A stretch of 64,000 nt of DNA from Paraplanobispora siamensis (lineage in GTDB: Bacteria > Actinomycetota > Actinomycetes > Streptosporangiales > Streptosporangiaceae): positions 1 through 64,000 of the forward strand of contig NZ_BOOJ01000051.1 of NCBI RefSeq assembly GCF_016863175.1, given 5' to 3'. The first letter of the stretch is position 1. The number at the start of each line of letters is the position of its first letter. The notes under the pieces are model-generated. The model was not told the DNA's origin, did no database searches, and was given only the letters and a program-made list of their open reading frames with translations. The position numbers and the translations under genes are program-made. Shown here piece by piece: positions 1-9,070 of the stretch.

Positions 1-117
1 CTCGTCGAAGAGCAGTTCGTCCTTGTTGGAAGGGGTCAGCCGTTTGAGGGCCAGCTCGGGCTTGTGCAGGATGACCTGCCGGAGCCGGCCGACCTCGGAG
101 TCGACGTGGAAGCTCAT
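1..117 (-). CDS. arcA: Arginine deiminase, N-terminal part (cut by window edge)
   Basis: The minus strand reads 39 codons from an ATG at 115-117 to the window edge, beginning [20 protein letters not shown] and continuing to [15 protein letters not shown]. This is the characteristic amino-terminal block of arginine deiminase, which hydrolyses L-arginine to citrulline and ammonia in the fermentative ADI pathway. The catalytic cysteine and histidine lie outside the window and cannot be checked. The gene diverges from pflB with a DosR-like box between them, which suits an ATP-yielding route used under oxygen limitation. The identification rests on the conserved N-terminus only. Confidence 0.85.
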   Translation of the reverse strand, partial: MSFHVDSEVGRLRQVILHKPELALKRLTPSNKDELLFDE

Positions 118-329
118 GTCCGTTCCTCGATCGGTAGGGGGCGGGCTGTCAGGGGACCGACACCGCTGCAACCGGCACTATCCCCCGCCCACCGGCTCCG
201 ACACCCCCGCCCCGCCCACCGGCCCGAGGCTGGGGACCAAAGTCCTCCGCTCCGGTGACCTCGGCCTCAGATGATCGCGCGGCGTCCAGCCGAAAATGAA
301 AGTACACACACCGCACGGGAGGTCGAATA
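118..329. promoter_or_regulatory. Divergent arcA/pflBA control region with a DosR/DevR-like box
   Basis: This 212 bp region separates two divergent anaerobic-type genes. At 230-249 it holds a GGGAC-N4-GTCC dyad (CTGGGGACCAAAGTCCTCCG). By my alignment 15 of 20 positions match the mycobacterial DosR/DevR consensus, including the full core. The box centre is about 90 nt from the pflB start and about 122 nt from the arcA start, a plausible activator distance for both. A good Shine-Dalgarno GGGAGG at 317-322 sits 7 nt before the pflB ATG. I could not assign -10/-35 hexamers confidently. Confidence 0.55.
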
Positions 330-2591
330 ATGAGCACCACGCTTGAAACCGGTCAGATGGCGCTGGACGGTGCCTGGCGAGGGTTCCACCGGGGCGTCTG
401 GTGCTCGGCGATCGACGTGCGGGACTTCATCCGGGCCAACTACACGCCCTACACCGGGGACGACGCCTTCCTCGCCGGGCCCACGCCGCGCACGCTCGCC
501 GTCTGGAACCGCCTGACCGCCATGTTCCCCGAGGAGCGCCGGCGCGGGATCCACGACGTGGACGCCTCGACCCCCTCATCGATCACCTCGCACGCCCCCG
601 GTTACATCGACCGGGAGAACGAGCTGATCGTCGGCCTGCAGACCGACGCGCCCCTGAAGCGGGCGATCATGCCCAACGGCGGGCTGCGGATGGTGGAGAA
701 CGGCCTGGCCGCCTACGGGTACACGATCGACCCGCAGGTCAAGGAGATCTTCACCAAGTACCGCAAGACGCACAACGCCGCCGTCTTCGACGCCTACACC
801 CCGCGCGTCCGCGCCGCCCGCCGCTCGCACATCATCACCGGCCTGCCCGACGCGTACGGCCGCGGCCGGATCATCGGCGACTACCGGCGCGTTGCCCTTT
901 ACGGCGTAGATCAGCTCATCGCCGCCAAGAAGGCCGAGCTGGCCACGCTGGCCGACGTGCCCTCGCTCGAGGACGTGATCCGCGACCGCGAGGAGCTGTC
1001 CGAGCAGATCCGCGCGCTGGGCGAGCTGAAGCAGATGGCCGCCTCCTACGGCTTCGACGTCTCCCGGCCCGCCGCGACGGCCCGGGAGGCGATCCAGTGG
1101 CTGTACTTCGGCTATCTCGCGGCCGTCAAGGAGCAGAACGGCGCCGCCATGTCGCTGGGCCGTACCTCCACCTTCCTGGACGTCTATCTCCAGCGCGACC
1201 TCGACGAGGGTGTGATCGACGAGACCCGCGCCCAGGAACTGGTCGACGACTTCGTGATCAAGCTGCGGATCGTGCGGTTCCTGCGCACCCCGGAGTACGA
1301 CGAGCTGTTCTCCGGCGACCCGACCTGGGTCACCGAGTCGATCGGCGGCATCGGCTCCGACGGCCGCCCGCTGGTCACCCGTACCAGCTTCCGCTTCCTG
1401 CAGACCCTCTACAACCTCGGCCCCGCTCCCGAGCCCAACCTGACGGTGCTGTGGTCGCCCGACCTGCCCGAGGGGTTCAAGCGCTTCTGCGCCAGGGTCT
1501 CGATCGAGACCAGCTCGATCCAGTACGAGAACGACGAGCTGATGCGGCCGGTGTACGGCGACGACACCGCCATCGCCTGCTGCGTCTCGGCCGCGCCCGT
1601 GGGACGGCAGATGCAGTTCTTCGGCGCCCGGGTCAACCTGGCCAAGACCCTGCTGTACGCGATCAACGGCGGCCGTGACGAGATCACCGGCGAGCAGGTC
1701 GGCCCGGCGCTGCCGCCCGTGACCGGCGAGTACCTCTCCTACGAGGAGGTCGCCGCGGCCATGGACCGGATGATGGACTGGCTGGCCGAGACCTACGTCG
1801 ACGCGCTGAACGTCATCCACTACATGCACGACAAGTACGCCTACGAGCGCATCGAGATGGCGCTGCACGACTATCCGGTCAAGCGCACCCTGGCCTGCGG
1901 CATCGCCGGCCTGTCGGTGGCCGCCGACAGCCTGTCGGCCATCAGGTACGGCGGCGTGCGGGTCATCCGGGACGAGACCGGCCTGGCGGTCGACTACGTC
2001 GTCGAGGACGACTACCCCGCCTACGGCAACGACGACGACCGGGCCGACGCCATCGCGGTGGAGCTGGTGCGGAGCTTCATGGAGAAGATCCGCAAGTATC
2101 CGTCCTACCGCGGCGCCGAGCACACCCAGTCGGTGCTGACCATCACCTCCAACGTGGTGTACGGCAAGCACACCGGCAACACCCCCGACGGCCGCCGGAC
2201 GGGCGAGCCCTTCGCCCCGGGCGCCAACCCGATGAACGGCCGCGACCGGCACGGCATGGTCGCCTCGGCGCTGTCGGTGGCCAAGCTCCCCTACGAGCAG
2301 GCCAGGGACGGCATCTCGCTCACCAACACGGTGACGCCGGCCGGGCTCGGCCGTACCGCCGAGGAGCGCATCGGCAACCTCGCCGGTCTGCTGGACGGCT
2401 ACTTCGACGGCGGCGGCTTCCACATGAACGTCAACGTCCTCAACCGCGACATCCTGCTCGACGCGATGGACAACCCCGACAAGTACCCTCAGCTCACCAT
2501 CCGGGTCTCCGGATACGCGGTCAACTTCGTCCGCCTGACCAGGGAGCAGCAGCTCGATGTCGTCAACCGCACCTTCCACGGCTCGCTCTGA
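330..2591 (+). CDS. pflB: Formate C-acetyltransferase (pyruvate formate-lyase)
   Basis: This 753-residue glycyl-radical enzyme converts pyruvate and CoA to acetyl-CoA and formate; E. coli PflB is 759 residues. The catalytic cysteine pair is at residues 417-418 in [20 protein letters not shown], and the radical glycine is Gly728 in RVSGYAVNF near the C-terminus. The block [13 protein letters not shown] is also intact. E. coli has SPM after the cysteines where this protein has SAA. The start ATG at 330 follows GGGAGG by 7 nt. It overlaps pflA, forming a two-gene operon. All expected catalytic residues are present, so it should be active after glycyl-radical installation under anoxia. Confidence 0.96.
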   Translation: MSTTLETGQMALDGAWRGFHRGVWCSAIDVRDFIRANYTPYTGDDAFLAGPTPRTLAVWNRLTAMFPEERRRGIHDVDASTPSSITSHAPGYIDRENELIVGLQTDAPLKRAIMPNGGLRMVENGLAAYGYTIDPQVKEIFTKYRKTHNAAVFDAYTPRVRAARRSHIITGLPDAYGRGRIIGDYRRVALYGVDQLIAAKKAELATLADVPSLEDVIRDREELSEQIRALGELKQMAASYGFDVSRPAATAREAIQWLYFGYLAAVKEQNGAAMSLGRTSTFLDVYLQRDLDEGVIDETRAQELVDDFVIKLRIVRFLRTPEYDELFSGDPTWVTESIGGIGSDGRPLVTRTSFRFLQTLYNLGPAPEPNLTVLWSPDLPEGFKRFCARVSIETSSIQYENDELMRPVYGDDTAIACCVSAAPVGRQMQFFGARVNLAKTLLYAINGGRDEITGEQVGPALPPVTGEYLSYEEVAAAMDRMMDWLAETYVDALNVIHYMHDKYAYERIEMALHDYPVKRTLACGIAGLSVAADSLSAIRYGGVRVIRDETGLAVDYVVEDDYPAYGNDDDRADAIAVELVRSFMEKIRKYPSYRGAEHTQSVLTITSNVVYGKHTGNTPDGRRTGEPFAPGANPMNGRDRHGMVASALSVAKLPYEQARDGISLTNTVTPAGLGRTAEERIGNLAGLLDGYFDGGGFHMNVNVLNRDILLDAMDNPDKYPQLTIRVSGYAVNFVRLTREQQLDVVNRTFHGSL

Positions 2592-3339
2592 GGCCGGCCT
2601 CGTGAAGGACCCCGTGACCGGCTCCGTCCACTCCTGGGACATCTCCACGGGAGTGGACGGGCCGGGCACCCGCTTCGTGGTCTTCACCGCCGGATGCCCG
2701 CTGCGCTGCCTGTACTGCCACAACCCCGACACCTGGCAGCAGCGCCGCGGCACCCCGACCACCGTCGACGAGCTCGTGACCCGCGCCGCGCGTTACCGGC
2801 GCTTCATCGAGGTGGCGGGCGGCGGGGTGACCATCAGCGGCGGCGAGCCCCTCCAGCAGCCGGCCTTCACCGGCGAGTTCCTGCGCCGCTGCCGCGAGAT
2901 GGGCCTGCACACGGCGCTGGACACCTCCGGCTTCCTCGGCCACCGCGCCACCGACGCGATGCTCGCCGACGCCGACCTGGTCCTGCTGGACATCAAGTCC
3001 TGGGACCCGCAGATCTACCGGCGCGTCACCGGCAACGACCTGGCGCCCACCCTGCGCTTCGCGCGCCGCCTGGCGGAGCTGGAGCGCCCCACCTGGGTGC
3101 GGTTCGTCCTGGTGCCCGGCCTGACCGACCAGGAGGAGAACGTCGACGGGCTGGCGGCGTTCGTGGCCACGCTGCCCAACGTCGAGCACGTCGACGTCCT
3201 GCCGTACCACCGGATGGCCGAGGGCAAGTACGCCAAGCTGGGGCTGCGCTATCCGCTGCCCGACGTCGAGCCGCCGGACGCCGCTCTGCTGGAGCGCGTG
3301 CACGCGCAGTTCCGCGCCCACGGCCTCGACAGCCGCTGA
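2557..3339 (+). CDS. pflA: Pyruvate formate-lyase activating enzyme (radical SAM)
   Basis: This radical SAM enzyme installs the glycyl radical on PflB. The CxxxCxxC iron-sulfur motif is at Cys47, Cys51 and Cys54 ([10 protein letters not shown], counted from the ATG at 2557), followed by the DTW and SGGEPL elements typical of PFL activases. The ATG at 2557 overlaps pflB by 35 bp. An in-frame GTG at 2602, 11 nt after the pflB stop and preceded by GAGG, gives a 245-residue protein closer to the usual size of about 246, so it may be the true start. The coupling with pflB supports the assignment. Confidence 0.94.
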   Translation: MSSTAPSTARSEAGLVKDPVTGSVHSWDISTGVDGPGTRFVVFTAGCPLRCLYCHNPDTWQQRRGTPTTVDELVTRAARYRRFIEVAGGGVTISGGEPLQQPAFTGEFLRRCREMGLHTALDTSGFLGHRATDAMLADADLVLLDIKSWDPQIYRRVTGNDLAPTLRFARRLAELERPTWVRFVLVPGLTDQEENVDGLAAFVATLPNVEHVDVLPYHRMAEGKYAKLGLRYPLPDVEPPDAALLERVHAQFRAHGLDSR

Positions 3340-3421
3340 ACCCTCTCCCCGCCGTCCTCGGGATCGGCCGATCGCGTACGGCGGGCTGGTCACGCGGGGC
3401 GGCCGATCATAAACTGCGGCT

Positions 3422-4045
3422 GTGACCGATCAGGGGATGCTCCGGGCCGGTGACCGCGACCGCGAACGGATCGCCGAGATGTTACGCCTCGCCGTGGGCG
3501 AGGGCCGCATCAGCGTCGACGAGCTGACCGAACGGCTCGACCGCGTCTACGGAGCGCGCACCTTCGGCGAGCTGGACGCCGTCGTCGCCGACCTGCCGGA
3601 GGCCGCCGGAGGGCTGTCCCGCCCGGCCGCACCGCCGGTTTCCCGCTCCCATTCGTCCGCGCCGGGCTCCCAGCCGGCCCTCCCGGGCGACGTCCTGCGG
3701 CTCCACACCCGCGGCACGCGGGCCATCCGGCAGGTCGGGCGCTGGACCGTCCCCCGGCAGATCATCGTCGACTGCACCTGGCGCACCGCGGTCATCGACT
3801 TCAGGCAGGCGGCCTGCCCGCACCGCGAGGTGGACATGAGGGTGGAGTGCCACTCGCCGTTCGGCGACGTCATCATCCGGGTCCCGATCGGCTGGCAGGT
3901 CGTCTCCGAGGAGATGACCTCCGGCGGGTGGGTACGGCTCCTGCGCGTCCACAACCGGCCGCCCGAGCCCCTGGGGCCCGACGGCGTCGTGGTGCGATTG
4001 TCGGGTCACATCAGCGGCGACGTCTGGGTCCGCTACCGCCGCTGA
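3422..4045 (+). CDS. DUF1707 domain protein with LiaF-like C-terminus
   Basis: The 207-residue protein starts with GTG. Residues about 8-60 form a DUF1707 domain (LRAGDRDRERIAEMLRLAV, then DELTERLDRVYGARTFGELD), a short helical module common at the N-terminus of actinobacterial membrane-associated proteins. A Pro/Ser-rich linker follows. The beta-rich C-terminus resembles the DUF2154/LiaF beta-helix linked to cell-envelope stress proteins; that resemblance is weaker. There is no clear transmembrane segment or signal peptide. It converges with rlmG and its biochemical role is unknown. Confidence 0.75.
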   Translation: MTDQGMLRAGDRDRERIAEMLRLAVGEGRISVDELTERLDRVYGARTFGELDAVVADLPEAAGGLSRPAAPPVSRSHSSAPGSQPALPGDVLRLHTRGTRAIRQVGRWTVPRQIIVDCTWRTAVIDFRQAACPHREVDMRVECHSPFGDVIIRVPIGWQVVSEEMTSGGWVRLLRVHNRPPEPLGPDGVVVRLSGHISGDVWVRYRR

Positions 4046-4072
4046 GCCGCGTCGCCATCCGTCCTCCGCCCG

Positions 4073-4119
4073 CCGTCTGCCGGCCGCCGTCCTCCGCCTT
4101 CCGTCTGCCGGCCGCCGTC
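4073..4119. repeat. 19-bp direct repeat between convergent genes
   Basis: The 19-mer CCGTCTGCCGGCCGCCGTC occurs at 4073-4091 and again exactly at 4101-4119, 28 bp apart. The second copy runs 2 bp into the 3' end of rlmG. It fills the 72-bp gap between the convergent DUF1707 and rlmG genes. It contains GCCGGC dyads but no clean terminator hairpin. It looks like local slippage duplication. Confidence 0.8.
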
Positions 4120-5272
4120 AGCGTCTGACGGCCCGCAGGACCACGAACTTCGGGTCGCTGGCGACGACCTCGCAGTTGCCGAAGATCCGGCGCAGCTTCA
4201 CGTGATAGCCCAGGTGCCGGTTGCCGATGACCCACAGCTCCCCGCCGCGGCGCAGCGCGGCGCGCGAGCCGGTGAACATCCGCCAGGCCGTCGTGTCGCT
4301 CGTCGCCCGGTGCGTGTGGAAGGGCGGGTTGTTCAGCACCAGGTCGACCGTCCCGGCCGGCACGTCCGACATGCCGTCGCCCACCAGGAAGCCGGCCTTC
4401 GTCCCCGGCGCGGCGTTCGCCTCGAACGTGGCCCGCGCCGAGGCCACCGCCTGGTGGGACTCGTCGACGAACGTCACCTCGGCCTCGCCGTTGATCAGCG
4501 CCGCGGCCGTTCCGACCACCCCGTTGCCGCAGCCGAGGTCCACGATGCGCTCGGGCCCGCGGCTGTCGGGGAGGTTGCGCAGGAAGAACCTGGTGCCGAC
4601 GTCGAGGCGGTCGGCGCAGAAGACGCCCGCGTGGTTGACGACGGTCCGGCCGGAGACCACCCCGACGTCGTCGGGCAGGGCGTAGCTGCGCGGCCACGGG
4701 CTGGGGGTCCGCGGGATCGCCGGATCTGGCGAGCAGAAGATGAGCCGCGCCTTGCGCTCCGCCAGCGAGGTCCTGGTCGGCCCGAGGACGCGCTCGAACA
4801 GCTTGAGCGTCGAGGTGTGGATCTCGGTGACCATCCCCGTCCCGACCACCAGGGTGCCCTCGTACACCCCGGGCGCCAGCCGGCGCAGCTGGTCCTCCAG
4901 GAAGGCCAGGCTCTTGGGCACCCGCACCAGCAGCACCCCGATGCGCTCCGGCGGCGTGTCCAGGGCCGACAGCAGCCGTACCGCCTCCGCGTCGATCCCG
5001 TTGCGCTTCAGGTTCGCCCGGGTCGCCTGCTGGGTGAGGAAGGAGTCGGTGACCTGCACGGGACGGCGCCCGGAGAGCGCGGTGACCAGGGCGCCCCAGC
5101 GGTCTCCCAGCACGACCACCTCACCCGGCGGATCGGCCGCCTGCCCGCCCATTCCTTCGAGGTGCCGCAGGAGGTATTCGTCGGCGGCGTCCCAGGCACG
5201 GAGCTGGTCACGGGGGTCGTCGGGGAAGCGGGCGAGGTCGAACTCACCGGTCGGCGCTGTCAGACGGTTCAT
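4118..5272 (-). CDS. rlmG: 23S rRNA (guanine-N2) methyltransferase, RlmG/RsmC family
   Basis: The 384-residue protein has two tandem Rossmann-like halves, typical of RlmG and RsmC. The C-terminal catalytic half carries the SAM-binding motif DLGCGNG from residue 245. The exocyclic-amine methyltransferase motif NPPFH is at residues 315-319, and its Asn-Pro-Pro-Phe core is diagnostic for N2-guanine methylation of rRNA. The N-terminal half is a degenerate methyltransferase fold used for RNA recognition. Length (E. coli RlmG 378) and an N-terminus starting at the first residues favour RlmG over RsmC. The exact target nucleotide is inferred from the family. Confidence 0.85.
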   Translation of the reverse strand: MNRLTAPTGEFDLARFPDDPRDQLRAWDAADEYLLRHLEGMGGQAADPPGEVVVLGDRWGALVTALSGRRPVQVTDSFLTQQATRANLKRNGIDAEAVRLLSALDTPPERIGVLLVRVPKSLAFLEDQLRRLAPGVYEGTLVVGTGMVTEIHTSTLKLFERVLGPTRTSLAERKARLIFCSPDPAIPRTPSPWPRSYALPDDVGVVSGRTVVNHAGVFCADRLDVGTRFFLRNLPDSRGPERIVDLGCGNGVVGTAAALINGEAEVTFVDESHQAVASARATFEANAAPGTKAGFLVGDGMSDVPAGTVDLVLNNPPFHTHRATSDTTAWRMFTGSRAALRRGGELWVIGNRHLGYHVKLRRIFGNCEVVASDPKFVVLRAVRR

Positions 5273-5342
5273 CGTGCCCTCAGGCTAGCCGAGTCCCCCG
5301 CGGCCTCCCGCCCGGCTACCGGGTGTCGCCACGAGGGGCGCG

Positions 5343-5756
5343 TCAGAGCGCCCCGGCGTAGACCCACCGGCCCTCGTGGCGGACGAAACGGCTGTTCTCA
5401 TCCATCAGACCGGCGTTGCCCCGCTCGACGTAGTGGGCCCGGAAGCGGACCGTGCCCTCGGTGTGGAAGGCGCTCCCGCCGGTGGTCTCCAGGACCTCCA
5501 GGCGCACCCACCGCACGGTCCCGTCGAGGTCGACGCGCGGCGGACGCGTGGCCGGGTGCCAGGTGCGCAGGAGGTACTGCTCGTCGCCGACGCTGAACGC
5601 GCTGAAGCGCGAGCGCATGAGCAGCTCCGCCGTGGTCGCGGCGGCCTCCCCGCGGTGCAGCCGCCCGCAGCAGTCCCGGTAGGGGGCGGGCAGCCCGCAC
5701 GGGCAGGAGCCGGTGGCCGCGGGCGAGGTCCGGGGTCGTGATCCGCGTCGGGACAT
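5343..5756 (-). CDS. YchJ/UPF0225 family SEC-C motif protein
   Basis: The protein has 137 residues from the ATG at 5756; an in-frame ATG at 5765 is an alternative. The N-terminal SEC-C-type zinc motif reads CPCGLPAPYRDCCGRLH, followed by the YchJ core with LLMRSRFSAFSVGDEQYLLRTW and a C-terminal SnoaL-like fold ending ENSRFVRHEGRWVYAGAL. The function of the UPF0225 family is unknown; the zinc knuckle resembles the one SecA uses for protein contacts. The open frame extends upstream into the tandem repeats at 5811-5926, but that extension is low complexity and unlikely to be translated. Confidence 0.85.
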   Translation of the reverse strand: MSRRGSRPRTSPAATGSCPCGLPAPYRDCCGRLHRGEAAATTAELLMRSRFSAFSVGDEQYLLRTWHPATRPPRVDLDGTVRWVRLEVLETTGGSAFHTEGTVRFRAHYVERGNAGLMDENSRFVRHEGRWVYAGAL

Positions 5757-5810
5757 GCCCCTCATTGTGCCCGCCCAGCTCACCACCGGATGCGGCGGGA
5801 GCCCTCTCGG

Positions 5811-5926
5811 CACCGCGTCCCTCCTGCACCGCGTCCCTCCTGCACCGCGTCCCTCCTGCACCGCGTCCCTCCACCAGCACCGCGTCCCCCGGCGTCCCGG
5901 CGTCCCGGCGTCCCGGCGTCCCGGCG
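5811..5926. repeat. Two adjacent short tandem repeat arrays (16-bp and 8-bp units)
   Basis: The 16-mer CACCGCGTCCCTCCTG is repeated nearly four times at 5811-5872. After a short degenerate copy, the 8-mer GGCGTCCC is repeated four times at 5891-5922 plus a half unit. The arrays share the GCGTCCC core, so the second probably arose from the first by slippage. They lie between the YchJ-like and PHP genes, both on the minus strand. There are no spacers, so this is not CRISPR, and no gene is evident in it. Confidence 0.9.
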
Positions 5927-5944
5927 CTTGGAGTATCCCCGGGT

Positions 5945-6787
5945 TCAGGTGATCGGGGAGGCGCCCGTGGCGGCGGCGACGATCCGTTCGTACTCCTGTG
6001 GGGCGGTGGTCTCGCAGCCCAGCCGGTGGCCGGTCAGATCGCCGTGGTCGTCGCTGGAGCCGGTGACGGCCAGCCCGAGATCACCGGCCAGCCCCCGCAG
6101 GTCCGCCCGGGCCGCGGCGTCGTGGTCGGGGTGGTCGACCTCCACCCCGGTCAGGCCCGCCTGCGCCAGCTCGGCGATCCACTCGTCCGGGACGGTCCTG
6201 CCCCGCTCGACCGCCTTGGGATGGGCCAGCACCGCCGCTCCCCCGGCCGCCCGCGCCAGCCGTACGGCCCGCGCGGGATCCGGGGCGTAGCGCCGGACGT
6301 GGGCCCGGCCGCCGGAGCCGATCCACTCGGGGGTGAACGCGTCGGCGGGCCGTTCGACCACGCCCAGCTCGGCCAGGACCCGCGCGATGTGCGGGCGCCC
6401 GACCACGCCGCCGCCCGCGACCTGCGCCACCCGCTCCATCGTGATCGGCACGCCCAGCTCGGCCAGCCGCTCCACCATGGCCCGCGCCCGGTCCTCGCGG
6501 CCGCCCCGGATCATGGCGCGCTCACGCGCCAGCTCCGGCTCCTCCGGGTCGAACAGGTAGACCAGCAGGTGGACGCTCATCCCGTCCCGGCGGCAGGACA
6601 GCTCCATGCCCGGCACCAGCGTCAGGCCGCCCTCCAGGGCCCCGGCCGCCGCCCGGTGACCGGCCGTGGTGTCGTGGTCGGTCAGCGCCAGCACGTCCAG
6701 ACCCGCCGTCCGTGCCCGCCGGACCACCTCCTCCGGCGGGCACGTCCCGTCCGAGGCGTCACTGTGACTGTGGAGATCGATGCGCAC
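5945..6787 (-). CDS. PHP-domain metal-dependent phosphoesterase (TrpH/RNase AM type)
   Basis: The 280-residue PHP protein starts MRIDLHSHSDASDGT, the first metal-binding motif. Further motifs are ALTDHDTT, PGMELSC, RPHIARVL, AVLAHP and TGSSDDHG near the C-terminus, which complete the trinuclear metal site of the polymerase-and-histidinol-phosphatase fold. Length and the SSDDHG ending match the TrpH/YciV group, whose E. coli member acts on 3',5'-bisphosphonucleotides and 5' RNA ends. The substrate here is inferred. It appears to be a single-gene unit. Confidence 0.88.
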   Translation of the reverse strand: MRIDLHSHSDASDGTCPPEEVVRRARTAGLDVLALTDHDTTAGHRAAAGALEGGLTLVPGMELSCRRDGMSVHLLVYLFDPEEPELARERAMIRGGREDRARAMVERLAELGVPITMERVAQVAGGGVVGRPHIARVLAELGVVERPADAFTPEWIGSGGRAHVRRYAPDPARAVRLARAAGGAAVLAHPKAVERGRTVPDEWIAELAQAGLTGVEVDHPDHDAAARADLRGLAGDLGLAVTGSSDDHGDLTGHRLGCETTAPQEYERIVAAATGASPIT

Positions 6788-6839
6788 GGTCCCATCCTGG
6801 CGGGCGGAGCCGCGCGACGCGTCACCGGGGCGACGACCG

Positions 6840-7376
6840 TCAGGTGAGGCAGCCCACGTGCGCGAGGGCCTGCTTCAGCAGGACGCCCTGACCGCCGGCC
6901 ATCTCCTGCTGCACCATCGGCGAGGCCGCCTCCTCCGGCGTGAACCACACCAGGTCGAGGGCGTCCTGACGCGGGCGGCAGTCCCCGGCGACGGGGACGA
7001 CGTAGGCCAGGGACACCGCGTGCTGGCGCGGGTCGTGGTACGGCGTGACGCCCTTCGTCGGGAAGTACTCCGCGATGGTGAACGGCTGCGGGGAGGCCGG
7101 GACGTGGGGCAGGGCCACGGGACCCAGGTCCTTCTCCAGGTGGCGCAGGAGCGCGTCGCGGACCCGCTCGTGGTGGAGCACGCGCCCGGACACCAGGGCG
7201 CGGCTGACCGTCCCGTCGGACGCGATGCGCAGCAGCAGGCCGACGTGGGTGACCGATCCGGTGTCATCGACCCGGACCGGCACCGCGTCGATGTAGAGGA
7301 TCGGCATCCGTGCGCGCGTCAGTTCCAGCTCGTCCGGAGATAGCCAGCCGGGCGTAGTTTCGGTCATTTCGGTCAT
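6840..7376 (-). CDS. NUDIX-like DUF4916 protein
   Basis: The 178-residue protein begins MTEMTETTPGWLSPDELELT and matches the actinobacterial DUF4916 family in its N-terminal WLS...EL block, the VHH-like GRVLHHERVRDALLRHLEKD helix and the C-terminal LDLVWFTPEEA. The fold is NUDIX-like, but the canonical GX5EX7REUXEEXGU box is not recognisable: REU is replaced and the glutamates are displaced. Pyrophosphohydrolase activity is therefore doubtful. The 137-bp gap to the ribokinase gene argues against one operon. Confidence 0.75.
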   Translation of the reverse strand: MTEMTETTPGWLSPDELELTRARMPILYIDAVPVRVDDTGSVTHVGLLLRIASDGTVSRALVSGRVLHHERVRDALLRHLEKDLGPVALPHVPASPQPFTIAEYFPTKGVTPYHDPRQHAVSLAYVVPVAGDCRPRQDALDLVWFTPEEAASPMVQQEMAGGQGVLLKQALAHVGCLT

Positions 7377-7513
7377 TCGTCAATCGTACTTCCCGGCACC
7401 CCCGGAGAAGTGATCATCCCCCCAAGTCGGGGCGGTCGAATGGCCGTACGTCGTGAACGGCAGCCCGCCCGGCGATCTCCGCGGCCACCGTACGGGCCCG
7501 GTCCACTCGGCGA

Positions 7514-8458
7514 TCACGAGTCCCGATCCGTCCCGGCGATCTGCGCGGCCGTCGGGTAGGAGTCCTGGGCGCCGGCCCGGCCCACCGCGTACGACCCGAC
7601 GCGTACGGCGAAGCGCGCCGCCCGCGCCAGCGGCTCCCCCTCCGCCAGGCGCCACGCGAGCGCCGCGGTGAAGGCGTCCCCCGCCCCCGTGGTGTCCACC
7701 GCCTCCACGCGCGGGGCGGGGGCCCGCGTGACGGCGTGCGCGTCCGCGACCACCGCGCCCAGCGGTCCGAGGGTCAGCGCCACGGACCGGTACCCGGCCT
7801 CCAGCAGCGCGCGGGCCCACTCCTCCGGCTCCTCGCTCACCGGTCCGCCGGGGGCGGAGGGGCCGTCCAGCAGCGCCGCGGCCTCGTGCTCGTTGACGAC
7901 CAGCGGGTCCACGGCCTGCCGCAGGTCCCCGGCGAGCGGTCCGGGCGGCGACTGGTTGAGCAGGCAGCGCACGCCCGCCGAGCGCGCGGTCCGGATGGCG
8001 GCGAGCACGGCGTCGTCGGGCACCTCGCGCACCACCGACACCACCCGCGAGGCCGCGATGAGCGACCGGGCCGCGAGCACGTCGTCCTCGCCCAGGCGGG
8101 CGTTGGCCCCGGGGGCGACGATGATCGAGTTGTCACCGCCCGGCTGCACCAGCACGACGGCCAGGCCGGTGGGGTCCGCGTCCCGGCGCAACGCCGACAG
8201 GTCCACTCCGGCCGACTCCAGGGAACGGCGCAGCAGCTCGCCGTACGGGTCCCCGCCGATCCGGGCCACCAGAGCGGCCCGGGCTCCCAGCCTGGCCGCG
8301 GCCACGGCCTGGTTGGCGCCCTTTCCTCCCGGATATACGGCCAGGCCGGACCCGAGGACCGTCTCGCCCCTGCCGGGCACCCGCGTGACGTCCATGACCA
8401 GGTCGGCGTTGGCCGACCCCACCACGGTCAGATGCGGCCCGATCCCGGCGCCCGTCAC
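7514..8458 (-). CDS. rbsK: Ribokinase (PfkB family carbohydrate kinase)
   Basis: The 314-residue protein starts with GTG at 8458, preceded by GGAAGG. The PfkB signatures are complete: VVGSANADLVMDV at the N-terminus, YPGGKGANQAVAAARLGA in the substrate lid region, VNEHEA mid-protein, and DTTGAGDAFTAALAW with the catalytic aspartate and anion hole. It should phosphorylate ribose or a related sugar at O5 with ATP. No ribose transporter or nucleosidase adjoins it, so the sugar is uncertain. It lies downstream of a decayed response regulator. Confidence 0.9.
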   Translation of the reverse strand: MTGAGIGPHLTVVGSANADLVMDVTRVPGRGETVLGSGLAVYPGGKGANQAVAAARLGARAALVARIGGDPYGELLRRSLESAGVDLSALRRDADPTGLAVVLVQPGGDNSIIVAPGANARLGEDDVLAARSLIAASRVVSVVREVPDDAVLAAIRTARSAGVRCLLNQSPPGPLAGDLRQAVDPLVVNEHEAAALLDGPSAPGGPVSEEPEEWARALLEAGYRSVALTLGPLGAVVADAHAVTRAPAPRVEAVDTTGAGDAFTAALAWRLAEGEPLARAARFAVRVGSYAVGRAGAQDSYPTAAQIAGTDRDS

Positions 8459-8530
8459 CGGAGCCTTCCGACGCCCGTCACGCTGTCCCGCCCCCGCCCC
8501 GCCTCGGCCCGTCTTCCACGGTCATCCAGG

Positions 8531-9070
8531 CTAGGTCGCCGACCGGATCCAGGCCAGTACGGCCAGCACGCGCCTTTGTCGTCCGGGTCGGACTCCAGGT
8601 CCAGTTTGGTGAAGATGGCCGCGATGTGACCCTCGATCGTCTCGACGCCGAGGTGCAGCCGGCGGCCGATGGCCCGGTCGGAGCGGCCCTCGGCCATCAG
8701 GGTGAGGACCGAGCGCTCCCGCCCGGTCAGCCGGTCCAGAGGGGAGGCGGCCTTGCGGCGGGCGAACAGCCGGCTGATGATCTCACCGTCGATGACCGAC
8801 TCGCCCTCGATCACCCGGGTGAGGGCGTCACGGATCGCGGCGGCTTCGTCCACCCAGTCCTCCAGCAGGCATCCGACCCCGCGCGGCCCGATCTCCAGCA
8901 GCCGTTGCCCGTAGGCGGTCTCCGCGTAGGTGGACCACCAGCACGCCCGGGTACGGACGGGCGGCCCGCAGCTCGGCCGCGCCCGTCAGGCCCTCGTCGG
9001 TGAAGGTCGGCGGCATGCGGATGCCGAGGATGACCGCGTCGGGCAGCTGGCCGTCATCGAAGCCGCCACC
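8531..9070 (-). pseudogene. NarL/LuxR-type response regulator pseudogene
   Basis: Read in pieces, the minus strand encodes the last part of a NarL-type regulator. PDAVILGIRMPPTFTDEGL (about 9045-8985) is the receiver core, STYAETAYGQRLLEIGPRGV (about 8935-8880) follows in a different frame, then LTGRERSVLTLMAEGRSDRA is the LuxR helix-turn-helix. After LESDPDD the frame shifts again near 8574-8579, and the normal ending RRVLAVLAWIRSAT with stop TAG at 8531-8533 appears in another frame. Two frameshifts, a missing N-terminus (about 50 residues) and glycine instead of the phospho-acceptor Asp mark it as inactive. Confidence 0.85.

Noticed and set aside
576-2762. 728-codon minus-strand open frame over pflB
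   Set aside because: No recognisable domain; pflB on the other strand has all catalytic residues.
5811-5926. CRISPR-like array
   Set aside because: Units are directly adjacent without spacers, only 8-16 bp long, and no cas genes are present.
6840-7376. Active NUDIX pyrophosphohydrolase
   Set aside because: The canonical NUDIX box is not recognisable, so only the DUF4916 family call is kept.
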